Shown here: positions 61,215 through 64,000 of the stretch, piece after piece
How positions within the stretch are numbered: position 1 is the first letter of the stretch
How the letters are laid out: each line of letters opens with the position of its first letter
DNA from: Aeromicrobium sp. Root472D3
GTDB taxonomy: Bacteria > Actinomycetota > Actinomycetes > Propionibacteriales > Nocardioidaceae
Length of the DNA stretch: 64,000 nucleotides
Assembly: GCF_001426485.1 (NCBI RefSeq)
Contig: NZ_LMET01000001.1
Coordinates: 2,385,750 to 2,449,749, forward strand
Direction of reading: 5' to 3'
Notes under the pieces: model-generated
The model's input: only the letters and a program-made list of their open reading frames with translations
Told to the model about the DNA's origin: nothing
The model's database searches: none
Translations under genes and position numbers: made by a program

Positions 61215-62762
61215 TCAGGCGTGGGGACGCTCGCCGCTGACGACGTGGTCGGCGTGGTTCAGTCCCTCGCGGACGAGTCGCTCGACGTGCCCGCCACGCA
61301 GCGAGTACAGGGCCGTCCGCCCCTCGCGCAGGACGTCGACGACGCCGGCCCGGCGCAGCTTGGCCAGGTGCTGGCTGACCGACGTGCGGGACGCGTCGAC
61401 GGCCTCGACGAGGGCCGTGACGGTCTGCGGCCCCTCCGTCATCAGCCACAGCAGCTCGAGGCGGGTCGGCTCGCCGAGCATCGCGAAGATCTCCGAGCCG
61501 TGCGCCAGTCGCGTGGCGTCGGGGCGCGCGGGGTGGTCGAGACTGGCGTCCTCGGACGGTTCGGGCGATGACCAGGTCATGGCAGCGACGGTAGCGGCCA
61601 GCGCGGCCACCACGGCGAGCGCCGCCGTCGCGGCGGGGACCCCGGCGGCGCGACCGACCCATCCGGCCACGGGGTAGGCGAACAGGTAGCAGGCGTGCGA
61701 CAGCGAGAAGTGGGCCGCGAACGCCGCCGGCCGCTCGGCGTCCGAGGCGGCGGACGTGATGACCTGACCCGTCGGCGTCAGCACCGCCGAGCCTGCCGCG
61801 CCCAGGACGAACCAGACGACCAGCAGCGTCGGCCAGGTCGGCGAGGACGTCACGAGCACCGCCGCGCCCAGGGCGGCGGTGACGGCGATCGCGCCGCCCA
61901 GCATGACCTGCCGCTCCGAGCGGCGGCGCAGCACCCGCGGCAGCGCGAGCGCCACGACCATCGATCCGGCACCGAACACGCCGAACGCGACGGCCACCGA
62001 GTCGGCGCCGCCGCCCAGCGTCCCGCGCGTCACGACGACGGTGTTCACGAGCACCGTGGCGGTCGCACCCGCCGCGGCCAGGTCGAGGGCGACGACCGCA
62101 CGCAACCGGGGTCGGCCCGCGAACAGGCGCACGCCCGCCGTCAGCCGGCGACGGAACGGCTCGGACCCCTCCACGGGTACCGCTCCCCCGCCCTGCCGCG
62201 AGCCCAGCACCAGCAGCGCCGAGCCCACGAAGCCGATCGCGGTGCCGACGAACAGGCCGTGGTACGAGACGACCAGCAGCGCGATGGCGGCCACGAGCGG
62301 GCTCAGCACGGCCTCGAGGTCGTAGGCGAGCCGCGAGAACGACAGCGCCCGCGTGTAGTCGTCCTTGCGCGGCAGGACCGTCGGCAGCAACGCCTGGTAG
62401 GTCGGCGTGAACGTCGCCGAGGCGGCCTGCAGCACGAAGATCAGCACGTACACCTGCCACACCTGGTCGACCCAGGGCAGCGTCGCGGCCACCAGGACCC
62501 GCACGACGTCCGAGCCGACCAGGACGACACGTGGCGCGAGCCCGGCCACGATCGCGGCCATGGCCGGGGCGACGCCCACGTACGCCACCATCTTGACCAT
62601 CAGCGCCGTCGCGACCACGGCTCCGGCCGACCCCGGGGCGATGTCGTACGCCAGCAGGCTCAAGGCGACCGTCAGCAGACCCGTCCCGAGCAGCGCCACG
62701 ACCTGGGCACCGAGGAGACGGCGGTAGGGCGCGGAGCGCAGCGCGGACGAGGCAGTGGACAT
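61215..62762 (-). CDS. MFS transporter fused to a C-terminal ArsR-type DNA-binding domain
   Basis: 515 residues. Residues 1-400 form a 12-helix major facilitator (LLGAQVVALLGTGLLTVALSLLAYDIAPG; FGAGSMVVALALPRVLRRRSERQ). After a Ser/Glu/Pro linker, residues about 425-510 form an ArsR winged helix (SEIFAMLGEPTRLELLWLMTEGPQTVTALVEAVDASRTSVSQHLAKLRRAGVV). No stop or frameshift separates them. The regulator domain has no CxC metal motif. It could act as a membrane-tethered, transport-sensing repressor. An inverted repeat TGTGC-N8-GCACA lies 13 nt upstream of the start. Confidence 0.9.
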   Translation of the reverse strand: MSTASSALRSAPYRRLLGAQVVALLGTGLLTVALSLLAYDIAPGSAGAVVATALMVKMVAYVGVAPAMAAIVAGLAPRVVLVGSDVVRVLVAATLPWVDQVWQVYVLIFVLQAASATFTPTYQALLPTVLPRKDDYTRALSFSRLAYDLEAVLSPLVAAIALLVVSYHGLFVGTAIGFVGSALLVLGSRQGGGAVPVEGSEPFRRRLTAGVRLFAGRPRLRAVVALDLAAAGATATVLVNTVVVTRGTLGGGADSVAVAFGVFGAGSMVVALALPRVLRRRSERQVMLGGAIAVTAALGAAVLVTSSPTWPTLLVVWFVLGAAGSAVLTPTGQVITSAASDAERPAAFAAHFSLSHACYLFAYPVAGWVGRAAGVPAATAALAVVAALAATVAAMTWSSPEPSEDASLDHPARPDATRLAHGSEIFAMLGEPTRLELLWLMTEGPQTVTALVEAVDASRTSVSQHLAKLRRAGVVDVLREGRTALYSLRGGHVERLVREGLNHADHVVSGERPHA

Positions 62763-62774
62763 GCCGACACAATA

Positions 62775-62792
62775 TGTGCACGTTCACGCACA
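62775..62792. promoter_or_regulatory. Inverted repeat upstream of the MFS-ArsR fusion
   Basis: TGTGC-N8-GCACA in an AT-richer patch (AATATGTGCACG), 13-30 nt upstream of the start. It has the size and place of an ArsR/SmtB operator and is a candidate self-target of the fused domain. Confidence 0.45.
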
Positions 62793-63006
62793 CGTCGAGT
62801 CGAGGGGGCGCCGCCGTCGCGGGGACGTCTGGCACTGGTGGTCGCGGCGCCGCGCCGACACGATCGGGTCGTCGTCCCGATTTGACCAGGATTTGACGCG
62901 GGCATGACCCGGCCATGAGGCGACGAGACCGAGACTCTCCAGGTGGCTGCCGTCACGCACGCGCTGCGCCACCACCTCCCCCGCTCCCACCTCCCGAAGG
63001 ACGCCC

Positions 63007-63489
63007 ATGCCGAACGACTTCTACGGCCTCCCGCTGCACCCGCTGATCGTCCACGCGACGGTCGTGATCATCCCGCTGGCGGTCCTGACCGTGATCCTCG
63101 GCGCCGTGTGGCCGCGATTCCGCGCGTGGGCCGGGCCGCTCCCGGTCGGCCTCAGCCTGGTCGGCCTGGTCCTCGTCCCCCTGAGCACGTCGACCGGCGA
63201 GACGCTCGAGAAGCACGTCGAGCGGTCGGCCCTGCTGGAGAAGCACACGCAGATCGCCGAGGGGCTGCTCCCGTGGATGATCGCGCTGTTCGTGCTGTCG
63301 GCGGTCGGCTACGCGCTCCACTGGCGCAGCACCCGGGGCCACTCCGTGACCCGGGCCGTCACGGTCGCTGTCTCGGTGCTGGCGATCGTCGCCGCCGTCG
63401 GGGCGTCCGTGCAGGTGGCCCGCATCGGGCACAGCGGGGCCAAGGCTGCCTGGGACGACACCGACATGAGCTCCTCGGCCCGTCCGTGA
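63007..63489 (+). CDS. DUF2231 membrane protein
   Basis: 160 residues with four hydrophobic segments and the DUF2231 opening GLPLHPLIVHATVVIIPLAVLTVILG, including the paired His residues of the first helix, then STGETLEKHVERSALLEKHTQIAE between helices 2 and 3. The family is of unknown function, sometimes linked to haem or redox membrane complexes. GAAGGA lies 8 nt upstream. Its stop overlaps the VIT-type transporter start (GTGA), so the two form an operon. Confidence 0.85.
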   Translation: MPNDFYGLPLHPLIVHATVVIIPLAVLTVILGAVWPRFRAWAGPLPVGLSLVGLVLVPLSTSTGETLEKHVERSALLEKHTQIAEGLLPWMIALFVLSAVGYALHWRSTRGHSVTRAVTVAVSVLAIVAAVGASVQVARIGHSGAKAAWDDTDMSSSARP

Positions 63490-64000
63490 GCGGCCCCGAG
63501 GGCCAGGAGGTCCCGGCCGCCCACGAGGACGAGGCGCACGACGGCGGCATGGCCGTGCGGCTCAACTGGCTGCGTGCCGGCGTCCTCGGCGCCAACGACG
63601 GCATCGTGTCGACGGCGGGTCTCGTCGTCGGCGTCGCCGGCGCGACGTCGTCGCGTGGCGCGATCTTCACCGCCGGACTGGCCGGGCTGGTCGCCGGCGC
63701 CGTGTCGATGGCGCTCGGCGAGTACATCTCCGTCAGCAGCCAGCGCGACAGCGAGAGGTCGCAGCTCGCGCTCGAGCGCCGCGAGCTCGTCGAGCTGCCG
63801 GACCAGGAGCTCGACGAGCTCGCGGCGATCTACCGGCGCAAGGGCCTGTCCACGGCCACGGCCAGGCTCGTGGCCGAGGAGCTGACCGAGCACGACGCCC
63901 TCGCGGCCCACGCCGACGCCGAGCTGCACATCGACCCCGACGGGCTCACCAACCCGTGGCACGCCTCGGCCGCGTCCGCCGTCGCGTTCACGCTCGGTGC
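63486..64000 (+). CDS. VIT1/CCC1-family metal transporter (partial, cut by window end)
   Basis: The first 171 residues are visible: WLRAGVLGANDGIVSTAGLVVGVAGA, AGLAGLVAGAVSMALGEYISVSSQRDSE, then the Glu-rich cytoplasmic metal-binding segment (ELPDQELDELAAIYRRKGLSTATARLVAEELTEHD) and HIDPDGLTNPWHASAAS. This is the start of a vacuolar-iron-transporter-type Fe/Mn exporter with the usual insert of Glu ligands. Start GTG 63486, overlapping the DUF2231 stop. The rest lies outside. Confidence 0.88.
   Translation, partial: MSGPEGQEVPAAHEDEAHDGGMAVRLNWLRAGVLGANDGIVSTAGLVVGVAGATSSRGAIFTAGLAGLVAGAVSMALGEYISVSSQRDSERSQLALERRELVELPDQELDELAAIYRRKGLSTATARLVAEELTEHDALAAHADAELHIDPDGLTNPWHASAASAVAFTLG

Noticed and set aside
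62822-62835. GGGAC-GTCT-GGCAC as another DosR-like box
   Set aside because: Poor symmetry, and it lies 172 nt from the nearest plus-strand start and 60 nt from the MFS-ArsR start, unlike the regular spacing in the cluster.

Overview
This 64 kb window is from a high-GC actinobacterial chromosome. The dense coding, frequent GTG starts, many starts placed 6-7 nt after a TANNNT -10 box (leaderless transcripts), a furA-katG pair, PknB-type Ser/Thr kinases and an actinobacterial-type AAA/VWA pair all fit. The family is probably Nocardioidaceae-like, but that placement is an inference from gene style, not a search result. No rRNA, tRNA, CRISPR array or intact insertion element is visible. No stretch above about 250 bases lacks a gene or a promoter region.

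Layout. 1-7.5 kb: small regulator/enzyme pairs (MerR/SnoaL-like, nucleoside deaminase, DeoR/MFS, RibD-C reductase, MarR/MMPL exporter). 7.5-10.2 kb: a decayed DUF222-HNH gene and a secreted RTX-repeat protein. 10.3-22 kb: cupin, M23 peptidase, furA-katG, acyl-CoA carboxyltransferase, a Ser/Thr kinase and an AAA/VWA operon. 22-24.4 kb: DtxR-type regulator, Na/Ca antiporter, TetR regulator. 24.5-29.5 kb: a complete mycosporine-like amino acid (MAA, UV sunscreen) operon. Demethyl-4-deoxygadusol synthase, O-methyltransferase, ATP-grasp ligase and D-Ala-D-Ala-ligase-like gene (mysA-B-C-D) are preceded by a HAD-like protein that has lost its catalytic aspartates. A divergent TetR gene sits beside it. 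29.4-33.7 kb: a Ser-rich nonapeptide-repeat protein, ArsR, small membrane proteins and a PASTA-like kinase. 33.3-37.1 kb: an operon of GGDEF-EAL protein, universal stress protein and secreted protein.

37.2-52.9 kb is a cell-surface glycan locus built from two paralogous sets. A cassette WbqC - nucleotide-sugar dehydrogenase - polysaccharide deacetylase occurs twice in the same order, and two paralogous LamG secreted proteins flank the locus. The upstream operon also carries a hyaluronan/chitin-synthase-like GT2, a lysyl-oxidase-like protein, a jelly-roll protein and a degenerate GT2 with an N-terminal MshEN domain. A BTAD (SARP-type) activator sits between the two operons. Both operons share a promoter motif, and both LamG genes carry paired GTGA-N6-TCAC palindromes exactly 44 bp apart.

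53-61 kb is a dormancy/hypoxia-like module: five universal stress proteins, a flavin-binding protein, a flavodoxin, a DevS/DosT-like GAF histidine kinase, a DevR/DosR-like regulator and a Zn alcohol dehydrogenase. DosR-box-like palindromes lie at near-constant distances (74-78 or 83-86 nt) from the starts, which suggests a local regulon that also includes the GGDEF-EAL operon at 37 kb. 61.2-64 kb: an MFS transporter fused to an ArsR DNA-binding domain, a DUF2231 membrane protein and a VIT1/CCC1-type transporter cut by the window end.
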